NCBI RefSeq assembly: GCF_007655135.1
Contig: NC_045128.1
Coordinates: 7,688,001-7,752,000, forward strand
Origin: Punica granatum
Lineage: Eukaryota; Streptophyta; Magnoliopsida; Myrtales; Lythraceae
Direction: 5' to 3'
DNA: 64,000 nt
Below are positions 24,225 to 35,387 of this stretch, piece by piece. The notes under the pieces were generated by a model. The model saw only the letters and a program-made list of their open reading frames with translations, made no database searches and had not been told where the DNA came from. A program made the translations under genes and the position numbers. The first letter of the stretch is position 1. Every line of letters begins with the position of its first letter.

Positions 24225-24868
24225 TCCCTTTGTTCAACATATTTAGAAGTTGCGGGACAGGTGGCTTTCTAATTGACACACTGGCAAGAAATGAGACTCC
24301 GACATTATTCGAAATGAGAGCAGGGCTCATGTCATTATCAGTATCAAAATAATGTTAACTGAGGCAGCAGCCTCTTGTGGATCTAATGCAGCCCGTGTCC
24401 GGATGCCCGAAACACACTGTCCCTTTGTTCGACCCATCAAGATCATCAATCTATGTTGATTTCCCCTGCACGCCGGGGTCCAAAATCTGTTTCAATCCAT
24501 CCAGGGAGTGTTTGCGAGGCAAATGCGCATTCGATCCCGCGTACTTTGATGGGACCATCCGTGTTGGGCAAGATCGCCTCTGAGCAGCAACTATTTGACA
24601 TGACTGACGGGGACAGGGTCCCAATACCCATCCATGCCTTCAGTTGTGCTAATATCAATACCAAGCCGACTGATTTCCCATAGAGCCGGGTGCTTGAGCT
24701 AGGTCTTGCTAAGTTTTGTCTGCGGAAACAGTTCGGCCACAAATTTTCCTACTGATATGGTGACATACAAGACCCGAGATACAAGCACAACATGCTAGTC
24801 TTTGGTGAAGGAGTGATCCTTAAAGGCGACGTGACTCCCCTTTATATCAATCTCTAGCTTAGTCATAG

Positions 24869-25027
24869 ATGATGTGGTGAGGAAGAACCAATAAAATTGC
24901 TTCAATTAAGAAGACTTACCACAATTAATCGAGTAATTATTACTCATTATTTAGTTTGTTGCAATTTAATTGGTTCTTCTTCATGCCATGTAGCGAGGTA
25001 GGAACACCAAATAATCTCTCGCCATAG
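24869..25027. mobile_element. 159-bp MITE-like insertion present only in copy A
   Basis: Relative to copy B, 159 bp are added between CATAG at 24864-24868 and a second CATAG at 25023-25027. The insert contains an internal inverted repeat (GAGGAAGAACCAAT and ATTGGTTCTTCTTC). The family is not assigned. Confidence 0.65.
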
Positions 25028-25373
25028 ACTCATATGTTTTTAAATAGGAAAATTACAATTTTTGTCTTATAAATTCGTCGTCCAATTAATTTTGATCCTT
25101 TCAATCAATATAGGTCTTATAAGTTTCAAAATGCCAAATCAATCATCTATGTTTGGCCCATTGCACACTTTTAGTCTATTCCATAATTGGTCGTTACGAA
25201 GCTGCTCATGTGGACTTCAAGCTGTTCATATTTTTCACGTGGCAATTTTTTATTGGCCGTAAATTAAGAATATATAAACAATATAAAAATAAATTTTAAA
25301 TAAATAAATCAAAATAAATTAAATCAAAAAAGAAAAAGGAAACCCCTGGCCCCTTAAGTAATGTCTCAGGTTC

Positions 25374-28300
25374 GAAGTGTCAGGGAGTTGCAAGTCCCCG
25401 CCTATGGAATCAATTGATGAATGCTTCAACAGCTATTCGTTCCTCACTCTAGGTGGACCTAGAGTGGGGAACAAGGTGAAGGCTCGGTTTTTTGCCTACA
25501 TGGTGAAGTGTCTCTTAGAGACCTATACTGGCAGACAGAAATGTGACAGCAAAGACGATTTCAAAAACAAGAAGTTGGACATGGCTGGGGTGCTTATAAA
25601 GAGAGAGCTCAGGCTGCTGTTCTCAGTGTTCAGAGGCAAATGAAGAGGGAGATTCAGAAAGACCTGTATGGAGATCGCAATCTCCGCGCTATTGAAACCT
25701 ATCTGCATTCTTCCCTTATCACAAATGGTCTCAAAGGGGCTTTCTCGATTGGAGCTTGGTCACGTCCTTACAGAGCAGAACATATCTCGGGCTCTTTGTG
25801 GCAACCCTGAGAAGGCAAAATCCATTGCAGACTATTTCAGATATGAGAAAAGTGCGTCATTAGATTAAGTATACGGGGAAAGTTAAAGATGCACGATATC
25901 CGTAACTATCCAGCATAGTACCTATAACTTGTTCATTTCATGCTCTATAACTTGTTTACTCCATGCCCAAGATGGTCAGCTGGAAACCCATTTATCTTGT
26001 GAGCAAGCGTAATGTTAACCCTGCATGTAATTCCATAGGAGCTTCAATCATGGATGGTAAGTACTAAATTTCTACACTAAAATCAATGCTATACATATTA
26101 GGATGCTTTCATCCCCATTCAAAATGTTAGAGACTAGCCTTACTATTAGTTCCAACCTGGTTTTTTGTAAAGAGTGATTGTGCTCTAAATTCTGGCAACA
26201 GCCACCCTTCGCATTAGGGCAAGGCTTGCTTCCTCTCTCACCAGACGGTGAGAACTGGGGGCTCGTGAAGAATTTGGCCGCGATGGAGCTTGTGAGCATT
26301 AATATATCAGAACCTCTTCACGAGTTGCTTAATTGGGGAATGTAGATAGTTGTCGATGATACTTTGACTTCACTGCATGGCAAAGCCGAAGTGTTCCTGA
26401 ATAGAGACTGGATTGGCGTCTGTGAGGACTCTCTTTCGTTTATCACCAAGCTCAGAAACAAGCGGCTGCTCAAGGAGATTCCCCCAGAGGTCATCGACTC
26501 TATTTGCAACACATAATTCTCTTTAAGCTCTATATGTTTCTACTCTATCAAAAAGTATTCTGCTTGTAGGTGGAGATCAAAACAGATGAACACCATGGAG
26601 AAGTACATCAGTATTCGGACACTGGAAGGGTTCTTCGTCCCCTCCTGGTCGATGAGAATTTGAAAAAAATAGCATTGCTAAAAGGGAGTAGTGTCACTTT
26701 CCAGGATCTGCTGTATAAGGGAATTGTTGAGTTTATTGGTGCAGAAGAAGAGGAAGACCGTTGCACAGCATGGGGCATTGAACACATTTTGAGGGAAGAA
26801 GAGTCGAAGGAACCCGTGAAGTACAGTCATTATGAGCTCAACATGTCCTTTTCGTTAGGGCTGAGCTGCAGGATTATTCCATTTGCTAATCATGATCATG
26901 CAAAGCGAGTTCCGTATGAAGAGCAGGGCATTGGGTTCTTAACTACGAATCCTAACATTAGGGTTGACACACTTTCTCACCAGTTATACTATCCACAGAG
27001 GCCACTCTTCCGGACAGTTATTTCTGACTGTTTTGGAAACCAGAACTTTTACTTGGTCGTAATGGGACAGCCTTTAAGCCTGATTACTTCAATAGGCACA
27101 ATGCTATTGTGGTAGTTAATGCTCATATCAAGTATGACCGAGAGGACTCCTTGGTGATGAACTGAGCTTTGCTAGAGCGTGGAATGTTCCAATCGGAGCA
27201 CATCAGGAGCTACGAGGCTGATGCCGACAACAAGGAGTCTAGACTGAAGTACAAGAAACCTGATTGTTTGTTAATTTTGGAAAGCTATAGAGTCAAGTTG
27301 GGAGGGTGGACGGTCTCGATGATGATGGCCCCCCCTTTGTTGGATCAAACTTGCAGAGTGGATATCATCATCGGGAGGTGTGCCCAGTCTGGGGCGGATC
27401 ACAGTGTAAAATTTAACCATACTGAGCCATGGTCCAGAAAGTAGTCTCCCAGCTGATGATGAAAGGATAAATTTCGTTGCTATTTCTCTTTGAAAGGGAA
27501 TCATTTCTTCCGGGTTGAAGTTTTTGGTTCAAAGCATGTCTCTTGTATTTGGTCATTATATTTAATAGTTGATCACATAATGTCATACTGCTGTGATTCT
27601 TTTCGTTATGTTCGATCACCATGTGTTGGGGACAAGTTTGTGAGCATGCATGGGAAGAAGGGTGTGCTCTGTTTCCTCGAGTCATGGGAGAATTTTGTTT
27701 TCACAAGGCAAGGAATTGTTCCTGATGTTGTCATAAACCCACACAGCTTCCATTTGAGGCAAACGCCCGGTTAGATTCTAGAAGCAGCCCCTAGAAAAAG
27801 GGTATTGCGTGCGGTAGGCCTGTGAAATATGCCACCCCTTTCTCCGCTCCCTCCATTGACAACATTGCCGATCAACTTCTCAGGTTTCTACGAGTTTAAT
27901 CCAGTTGCATTGCATTGAAAATAACATAACTACATTGGATTACTTCATTTGGGGACTCTCTTTCACTTGGACAAAACTTTTATGCAGAGTTGGGTACATG
28001 AAATGGGGAAATGAGAGGGTGTATGATGGCAAGACAGGCAAGGCAGTGGAGTTGCTCATCTTAGTTGGCCAAACATTCTACCAATGTCTGGTCCACATGG
28101 CCGAAGACAAACTGAAGTTCCGGAGCACGGGCCCCGTTCACCCTCTGACCGGACAGCCTGTGTTCGATAGGAAACACTTCGGTGGGGTCAGGTTCGGGGA
28201 GATGGAGAGGGACTGCCTGATCGCCCATGGGGCATCAGCAAACCTCCATGAGAAGCTCTTCACTCTTAGCAATCTGTCCCAGATGCACATCTGCCAGAAG

Positions 28301-28495
28301 TGCAAGAACATCGAGAACGTGATCCAGAGGGCTCTTTCTATTCCTACCGGTCGGAAGATCAGGGGACTGTACTGTAGATTTTGTAAATCATCTGATGATA
28401 TCGTGAAGGTGAATGCGCCATACGGGGCTAAGCTGCTGTGCCAAGAGTTGTTCTGCATGAAGATAAGTCTCAAGTTCGATACCTGTCTTTGTTAA
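25374..28495 (+). pseudogene. NRPD2/NRPE2-like pseudogene (second subunit of RNA polymerases IV and V), copy A
   Basis: Translated pieces follow the second-largest subunit of plant Pol IV/V in order: YMVKCLLE..TGR.KCDS, GDRNL, TPDGEN-like, VDDT.TSLHGKAEVFLN, KGIVEFIGAEEEED, IIPFANHDHAKRV, TNPNIRVDTLSHQLYYPQ, DSLVM, LERGMF.SEHIRSY, ESGADH-like, RSPCVGDKF, HGKKGV, GIVPDVVINPH, then 27988-28495 ending with the C-terminal zinc site CQKC...CRFC and the final KFDTCLC. FANHDH and AEEEED distinguish it from Pol II. The N-terminal third is missing and there are several stops and frameshifts. A 104-bp phase-2 intron at 27884-27987 still has GT-AG and restores QLLR-VGYMKWG, so this is a DNA-level duplicate, not a retrocopy. 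The functional family acts in RNA-directed DNA methylation; this copy cannot make a full subunit. Confidence 0.88.
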
Positions 28496-29293
28496 TCTCT
28501 TTACCTTAGCTCGTCTTATGGGTCTCTTTCAGATACTGACTTTACCATAGTTCATTTTATGGATCATTTTCAGATACTGAAGTTGTCGAAAGAATCACGC
28601 ACTTGGTTAATATCTATAGATAGCCCAGCTAGTACCTATCTTTCTCTTTTCATAGCTCACGCAGTTTCTTGAGAATTAGGACTTTCCAAGATCCTGTTAT
28701 TTATAAGTTCCTGGACACGATTTGCGATCAAAACTCGAGACTTCGGTGGATCATTCTCTTTCTTGATATAATACAGGATTAAACTAGTTTATTGGAGATG
28801 TTATTGCCTTGGGTGGTCCAGCCTTGCCGCAGTTGCTTTCACTCGGATCAGGAAGCTGAACGCAATTCTGACTTATCTCAGGCGAGTCAGAGTTTGCTTT
28901 CAATCGGTCAGTAGGCCAACCCCAAGATGATACATCAATTTTAACTTGTACATGGCTACTTGTGCTGGACAACTTGGGCCCTACATCTGGCTTAAACTGT
29001 GACATAGCAAATCAGGTTGGACATCAGTGATGTCGCCAGAGGGAGTGGCTACAGCAAGAGGCAATGCCGGTAGGCAGAAGCAGGGGCATGCCGAATTTTA
29101 AAGTAGATTCTACACATGTTTCTTTTTTTGCCATGACAAGTCTGAATAAATATTCAGTTACCTAGTCACTTGATTGTTGCACATGTTGTTAGACCTCGGA
29201 AACTTATCTCCATGATTAGCTCTTCGGCAACCTTTGCGCGGTTTTAAACCTAACTTCCTTTTGAAGACCGACTCAAACTAAACCTTCGACAAT
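28496..29293. other. NRPD2-like 3' flank with an unassigned conserved stretch
   Basis: 28496-28780 is the likely 3' UTR/flank. On the minus strand 29005-28784 encodes a 73-residue frame (VKIDVSSWGWPTDRLKA) that is kept in copy B at 51916-51689 with few changes but a different end. A second stretch near 29270-29140 (VGLKPRKGCRRANHGDKF in copy B) is also open. They may be exons of an unrecognised minus-strand gene or only well-preserved flank; I do not recognise the product. Confidence 0.35.
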
Positions 29294-29298
29294 GATAT

Positions 29299-29464
29299 TA
29301 AAGAGATTTAGAATGTTTGGGAGAAATCCAACCTACTGTTCATAGGTTGTGTACTGATATTTATACTGTAATTATGTACAAGATTATGAATACAAGTATG
29401 GAAAGTGTATCAAATTGATTATACACAATTAATGACTTGTTATCTACGACTATCCTTCCTTATA
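29299..29464 (-). repeat. Copia 3' LTR
   Basis: 166 bp, matching 34249-34414 with about six substitutions; lies at the 3' end of the minus-strand element next to the purine-rich tract at about 29465-29473. Confidence 0.93.
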
Positions 29465-30570
29465 CTCCCCCGCAAGCGCAACGGGGATGGAGCAACGTTG
29501 AGCTTGGACCTAAGTGCCGAGAAGCGAGAACTAGTAAGTCCTTTGGTAAGACCGTCAGCAAGTTGATCATCTGTGCTGATGAAGCAGATGAGCAGCTGCC
29601 TGTGAGTTACACGCTCGCATACAAAATGAAAATCGATTTCAATATGTTTGGTCCGAGCGTGAAATACAGGATTTGCTGTGAGGTAGATAGCTGAGATATT
29701 GTGGCACCATAGAATTGGTGAACTAGATAAACGAACTCCCAATTCCAAAAGTAAGGATTGAATCCATATAACTTCGATAGTGGCATTAGCCAGACTCTTA
29801 TACTCCGACTCGGTGCTGGAGCGGGCTACAGTTCGCTGCTTCTTGGAGCTCCAAGAAATCGGATTGGGACCAAAAAAATTGCGAAACCACTAACAGAGCG
29901 ACGATCATCGGGATTGCTAGCCCAATCTACATCAGAGAAGCCATGCAGGGAAGATATGGAGCCCGGTTTAAAAAGAAGTCCATAAGTAATAGTACCCTTG
30001 AGATACCGAAGAATGCGCTTTATCGTCGCCCAGTGAACCGTAGTAGGTGTATGCAAGAATTGACATACTTGGTTGATAGCAAATGCAATGTCTGGTCTCG
30101 TGAGAGTCAAATATTGAAGACTCCCAACAACACTCCGATATAGAGAAGGATCCTCAAAAGTGTCACCATCATGGATAGAAAGACAAGCACCCGAGGCAAC
30201 AGGCGAACTAATGGGCTTGCAATCCAGCATGGAACTCCGCAAAAGAATATCATAAATATATTTTGCCTGAGTGAGATGTAGCCCTGTCTTGTCAAACGTA
30301 GCCTCCATACCAAGAAAATAGTTGAGCCGTCCTAAGTCCTTCATTGCAAATTCCCGATGAAGAGCAGTCATTAGTGAATCAAAAGGAGCTCCCGGAGTTC
30401 CCGTGAGAATAATGTCGTCAACATACACAAGAATGAGAATAGTGTAAGTCTTGCTTCGTAAGATGAATAGGGACGAGTCTGCAATGGAGCCAATAAATCC
30501 CAAGTTTAGAAGAAAATTACTCAAACGTTGGAACCAAGCCCGGGAAGCTTGCTTGAGACCATAGAGAGAG
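29440..30570 (-). pseudogene. Copia reverse transcriptase (palm) and RNase H remnant
   Basis: 30524-29826 encodes the RT palm motif YVDDIILTG and then the start of RNase H ([17 protein letters not shown]). After a frameshift 29748-29440 gives the C-terminal RNase H part ([26 protein letters not shown]). The N-terminal RT half continues beyond a 200-bp MITE at 30571-30770. Confidence 0.9.
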
Positions 30571-30770
30571 CTAGGGGTGAAGCCAGTGTGTTAGCATGGG
30601 GGGCAATTGCCCCCCCTAAACATTTATTTTTTTTCAATTTTACCCCAAAAGTATGAATTTTTCTATGTGAAATTTGTATTTTGCCCCCCCCCCTGAACTT
30701 TAAATTTTTGAAATTTTACCTCAAAAGTATCAGTTTGCCCCCCTGAATAAAATTCTGGCTTCGCCCCTAG
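30571..30770. mobile_element. hAT-type MITE (200 bp) nested in the Copia RT domain
   Basis: Termini CTAGGGGTGAAGCCAG and CTGGCTTCGCCCCTAG are near-perfect inverted repeats of the widespread hAT GGGGCGAAGCCAG type. An exact 8-bp duplication AGAGAGAG flanks it (30563-30570 and 30771-30778), the length expected for hAT. The interior has C-runs (GCCCCCC) in inverted arrangement. Confidence 0.88.
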
Positions 30771-30778
30771 AGAGAGAG

Positions 30779-31306
30779 TCTCAAGCGACAGACATGGTCC
30801 GAACGGAGAGGGTCGACAAATCCAGGAGGCTGACTCATATAAACTTACTCACTAAGATGACCATGGAGAAAATTATTCTTCACATCCAACTGTCTAATAG
30901 GCCACCAAAGAGAGATAGCTATAAAAAGAAAAGCTCTAATGGTAACCAGCTTGATGACAGGGCTAAAGGTCTCTTCATAATCAATACCTTCCCGCTGACT
31001 AAAACCCTTGGCAACAAGACGAGCTTTATACCTATAAATTGTGCCATCAGCCTTCTATTTGATCCTGTAAACCCATTTACAGCCAATGATATTTCTCGAA
31101 GGAGGAGCAGGAACTAGATCCCATGTATGATTATTAATAAGAACTTGGAACTCCTCTTCCATAGCAGCTCTCCAATGTGGGTCCTTTTGTGCTTTAGAGA
31201 AGGTACGGGGTTCCTGTAGATCAGCAGAAACAGAGAAGGCAGCTGGATGCCGAGATATGACAAAACGATGAGCAGGAAGAGTCCCATCACGAGACGTAGT
31301 TACCAT
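30779..31306 (-). pseudogene. Copia reverse transcriptase, N-terminal part
   Basis: Carries ALKDPHWRAAMEEE-type sequence (KAQKDPHWRAAMEEEFQ), NNHTWDLVP, and after a stop [13 protein letters not shown] residues, the usual start of Copia RT. Interrupted by a stop codon near 31055 and by the nested MITE. Confidence 0.85.
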
Positions 31307-31456
31307 AGAATGAGTCCTCTGAGGAGCAGGATTATTAGCCTGAGTAATCTGTGCAGAGTTCGTAGAATCATCAGACTGACTGACGACTCGAGAAGCTGGA
31401 GATGTAACACCACCATCGTGTCCAGGAGAATCTGCAAGTTCAGGAGAGCCAGTATT

Positions 31457-32497
31457 TCAAGGAGGATCACATTTATTGTTAGTGGACATAGGTACGAGAA
31501 ACACTAGAAGAGGAATGTGAGATAAAGATGTGTTTGTAGAAGAGGTATTATTTGGGGATAATAATGGCGTACCTGGAGCATGTACGGGTGAAAGAGGAAT
31601 CTGTCTGCAACCCGCCGGGACAGATGATTCAGAACAATATGGGAAGGACTGCTCATCAAAAATCACCTGGGAGGATATAAACATACGACCAAATACTGGA
31701 TCTAGACATTGATATCCCTGATAATGAGTGGGATAACCAAGGAAAACACAAGGGACAGACCGAGGCTCTAATTTATGACGAATATAGGGACGTAGGTAAG
31801 GAAAGCAAAGACACCCGAAAACCTTCAAGGTAGAGTAATTAGGAGGTCGTGCATAGACAAGCTCAAATGGAGACTTAAACTTAAGTGATTTAACAGGAAG
31901 ACGATTAATGAGATAAACTGCAGTTTCAAAGGCATAATTCTAGAATTTTGGAGGTAAAGAGGCATGGAAGAGCAAGGTAAGTCCCATTTCAACAATGTGT
32001 CGATGCTTACGTTCTACAAAGCTATTTTGCTGAGGGACGTGGGGACACGAGATATGATGGAATATGCCATTGTTCTGAAGTTCAGCTTGAAAGGCGTGAG
32101 AGAGAAATTCCTTAGCTCCATCAGACTGTAGGAATTTGATTTTGCGATCAAATAGATTTTCGACTTGTAAGCGAAATGCACGAAAGATAGACAGGGCTTC
32201 GGAGCGAGATTTCATCATATAGAGCCATGAGAATTTGCTGTAGTCATCAAGAAAGTGAATATAATATTGATATCTAGTATGAGAAGTAATAGGTGCAGGC
32301 CCCCAGATATCAGTATGAATGAGTTCAAGAAAGACATTGCTTTTATTATGAGTAAATGGAAAAGAGCGGCTCACAATTTTCCCTTGTTGACAAGCGAAAC
32401 ATATATGACCACTATCATCATTATTCAATGAAACAGACGCAGGTAAAGTACGACGAACAATAGGAAAAGAAGGATGTCCAAGATGTTGATGCCACAA
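31457..32497 (-). pseudogene. Copia integrase remnant
   Basis: The HHCC zinc region (HQHLGHPS ... CFACQQGK), the catalytic core (HTDIWGP, LQSDGAKEF, PQQNSFVERKHR) and the downstream VFGCLCFPYLRPY and FLGYP motifs are readable. A stop near 31940 and the separate downstream frame 31828-31457 show it is broken. Confidence 0.9.
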
Positions 32498-32859
32498 TGT
32501 AGCAGACTTAGAGGTAGTAAGGAGAGCATGTGGAACACGGGTACATCTGTTTTCCAGTTGGAAACAGTATATGCCATCTTTAATTGGTCCCTCATTAGCT
32601 CTTGGTGAGTGCGAAGGTCCTTTACAACAAAGAAATCAAGATGAAGTTCAAAGAAGCAAATATTGTCTCGAGTGAATTTAGAAATGGAGAGTAAATTTTT
32701 AGAAATTTTAGGACAGTGAAGAATATTTTTCATGTGTAAGGACGAATATAGGATGGAAAATAAGAAGAACCCGTGGTTACTATGGGTATAGATTTACCAT
32801 CTCCTAAGAATAGCTGGCTCGATGTTGGATAATCATCCTGAACATGCAGATTTGCCAGG

Positions 32860-34152
32860 TCAATGCTGATGTGATGAGTGGCTCCTGAGTCAACATACCA
32901 ATTGAGATCATGGATTCCTGTAGAAGAAGCTTGGGCAAAATGAGCCTGCCCATTACGAGTCTGACAAAAAAGAGCAGAATGTCCAACATGGTTACAAATC
33001 TGACAAATCAGATTATTAATAGGAGCAACTGAAGGCCCGGTGGCTGGCCCGGTGCTATATGGAGGCCCATGAAGAGATGGGCCGGGTTGGATGTTCTGCC
33101 CAATAACCGGTGGGCTTGAGAAGTACGAATACTAGGCCGGGTTGCGAGCTAGGTTATGAAATTGACCCGATTGCCAGGTCTGACCTGATTGCCATCTGCG
33201 TCCTCCTCCTCCTCCATTTCTTGCAAAACTAGGGTTTCCCCCATTGACAAAATTTAGTCCTCCAAAATTAGGGTTTCCGCCTCCCTTGTTCTTCCCTTTT
33301 CCTCCATTGTTCTTGTTCTTTCCACCCTTGAAATTACCACGTCCCTTTCCTCCATTTCTGTCGGAGTAATGCACTTCGACAGGCGGTGGTCCGAGAAGTC
33401 CTGAGATCGGTGCCATGGCCGATTGTGTTACAGTGGAGGCAAAAAGGCGTCAAGACTCATTGTGAAGGAGGAGATTAGAAAGTTCATCGGTTGTCATGGT
33501 AATGAGAGACGGAGAGAATCCGAGAACTAGCGGATCCTAGTCTAACCTGAGACCTGTTACAATGGCTCAATTAATTTGCTCAGATGAATTTGGTTTTCCA
33601 ATCTGAGCAAATCTTGTTGCTAATTGTCGCACTGAATTGGTGTATTTTAGTACTGTCTTGCCTTCTTTTCGCAGGTCGCGCCATTGCTGTTCAAGAAAAT
33701 CAATCTGAGCTGCTGTTTGTGCAAGAAACATAGTCTTGAGTGCGGTCCATGCTTCACGGGAAGTCTTCAGACCGACGATATTGCAGCCAATCTCTTCTGT
33801 CACAGCAAGCATAATACAGGTAAGAGCAAATTTGTCTCTCATTACCCACTGCCTAAAAGCTGGATTTGGAACAATGATACCATCCCTTGAAATTGTTTTC
33901 TCTGGAGCAGGAATATCCCCTTTGACATAGCCAAGTAGATTGTAAGTTTCTAGTAGTGCACTGATAATGCCCTACCAGAAAATAATTACTGCCATTTAGC
34001 TTAACCGGTATGGTGGGGACTGTTGCAGGTAGAGGTGGGAGCTAATTAGGATTGATTATTTCGGTGTAAACTATTGCAGGTAGAGATTGAGGTTGACTGG
34101 AATTGATTGTTCCAGAGGTAGAATTGGTTAAGGCAGGGATTGAATCAGCCAT
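32860..34152 (-). pseudogene. Copia gag, zinc knuckle and protease remnant
   Basis: The gag ATG is at 34152. In-frame stops follow (AAT-TAG near 34050 and another near 33850). 33842-33567 holds the gag core (SREAWTALKTMF, FLEQQWRDLRK). A Gly/Asn-rich stretch at 33416-33132 leads to the CCHC knuckle CQICNHVGHSALFC (about 32968-33012) and the protease active site DSGATHH near 32890. Confidence 0.85.
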
Positions 34153-34248
34153 TGAAAATGATGGTCTCTGATTGAGAATTGAAAGAAAGAAGATTGAAGG
34201 ATGAGAAAGAAGAAAATTGATAATGCTCGATCTAGGGCTCTGATACCA

Positions 34249-34414
34249 TAAAGAGATTTATAATGTTTGGGAGAAATCCAACCTACTGTTCATATGTTGT
34301 GTACTGATATTTATACTATAATTGTGTACAAGATTATGAATACCAGTATGGAAAGTGTATCAAATTGATTATATACAATTAATGACTTGTTATCTACGAC
34401 TATCCTTCCTTATA
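34249..34414 (-). repeat. Copia 5' LTR
   Basis: 166 bp; the primer-binding site TGGTATCAGAGC lies directly inside it at about 34237-34248 on the minus strand. Confidence 0.93.
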
Positions 34415-34419
34415 GATAT

Positions 34420-35387
34420 CATATCTGCAGCGCAGAAAAGGCAAACCGCAGTTCCATCATATTCGACATCCCTAAGTTCAACCCATCTCATTGCTTACTC
34501 TTCTGTTCTTCGAATTTCGACACGTAAAACAGAAAGTGCTTTGCACGCCATTCGGCTACACCCTAATAAAAGTTCAACCACAACTTCATCACATCTTCGC
34601 AAAATTGTCAATGCTCACTTTTTTGAGTTACTTATTGTGCGTGGATCTCTCTCGTTCTAAAAATACAAGCGAAGGACCTGCACCATGAATGATCATCTTA
34701 CATGTATGCACATCGTGAAAGACTCTAATCATCGATAGAAGTCTCGAATCATTATTGCACTTGAAACATATAAATTTTAGGTGCAGAGTTGTTACTCAGC
34801 TCAAAAGGAGCAAAAGTTTGTTAGGATACCGTATTCCTACCAAAACTGTAGGTGCTCACATATGGCTCTTCTTTCCTAGTGATTGCCTCACAGTGGATTG
34901 CACATCTTCCCCTTAATGCTTATATGCTGTAGGGCAATTCCTTCCCCTAGCCCCCCCAACCAACCCCCAAGACTGGTCAATGAGAATTTACTTGTGGATG
35001 CCACTACTTTTTTTGTTGACCGTATTTTTTCCCTCATCGGTGGAAGGAAAAGTTTTTTTTTTTTCTTTTTTGGGGATAAGTCGGTACAAGAAAAGGTCAA
35101 TTCCAAAAATTCTAGGAATTTTAAGGGGATCAACTTCCTTTTTCAAATTTTCTTTCCCCTTTTATCTCTGCCTTTGAATTCTTTCGTTTGGGCCCAAAAA
35201 GAAAAAAAAAAACAAAAAGCAATACTTCTATGATTTGAAATTTCCCATACTTTTCCCAACAATGATCCCAGTTATGGAAAAAGATCTATATTATATATCT
35301 GATCCTGCTTGTATATATCTGTATGCTTCTTCTCAATCATTGAGAAGGACAATTGTATTTCAAATTCAGTAGTATTGTTTTCTAGCC
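34420..35387. promoter_or_regulatory. Upstream region of aspartic protease (+), copy A
   Basis: No gene. TATA-like sequences (TATATTATATAT about 35287, TGTATATATCT about 35310) stand 70-100 bp before the ATG at 35388 and are kept in copy B (about 53404 and 53427). Poly-T and poly-A tracts occur at 35045-35065 and 35198-35220. Confidence 0.4.

Larger units (their letters stand above)
20410..24850 (+). pseudogene. Aspartic-protease pseudogene, copy A, split by a 3.2-kb insertion
   Basis: Degraded relative of the plus-strand aspartic protease at 35388. 20410-20580 matches its N-terminal propeptide (PKPRRLTTKMIH, QNQEALYWSR) and continues at 23811-23905 after the solo-LTR-like insertion. 24225-24355 is an inverted piece of the same gene. 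24356-24850 resumes in sense orientation, where the catalytic DTGSS site reads N-stop-GSS, followed by more stops and frameshifts (GKIASEQQLF, HNMLVFGEG are still visible). The 5' part of the frame and the catalytic Asp are lost. Copy B has the same remnant without the large insertion. Confidence 0.85.
29299..34414 (-). mobile_element. Ty1/Copia LTR retrotransposon, complete but decayed (5116 bp), minus orientation
   Basis: Two 166-bp LTRs (29299-29464 and 34249-34414) bound the element; I count 6 mismatches between them by eye. An exact 5-bp duplication GATAT flanks it (29294-29298 and 34415-34419), and copy B shows the empty site near 52205. In element orientation, the 5' LTR is followed by TGGTATCAGAGC, the initiator-Met-tRNA primer site typical of Copia, and the 3' LTR is preceded by the purine run GCGGGGGAG. 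LTR termini are TA...TA rather than TG...CA. Domain order gag, zinc knuckle, protease, integrase, RT, RNase H is that of Copia. Stops and frameshifts in gag and pol plus a nested MITE make it non-autonomous. Confidence 0.95.

Noticed and set aside
26570..27115. Intact 181-residue polymerase-subunit fragment as a functional short gene
   Set aside because: It is an internal part of the NRPD2-like pseudogene, beginning at an exon border and ending at a frameshift; catalytic parts are elsewhere.
29299..34414. Copia polyprotein as an active element
   Set aside because: Several stop codons in gag and pol, a frameshift before the RNase H end and a nested MITE in the RT domain.
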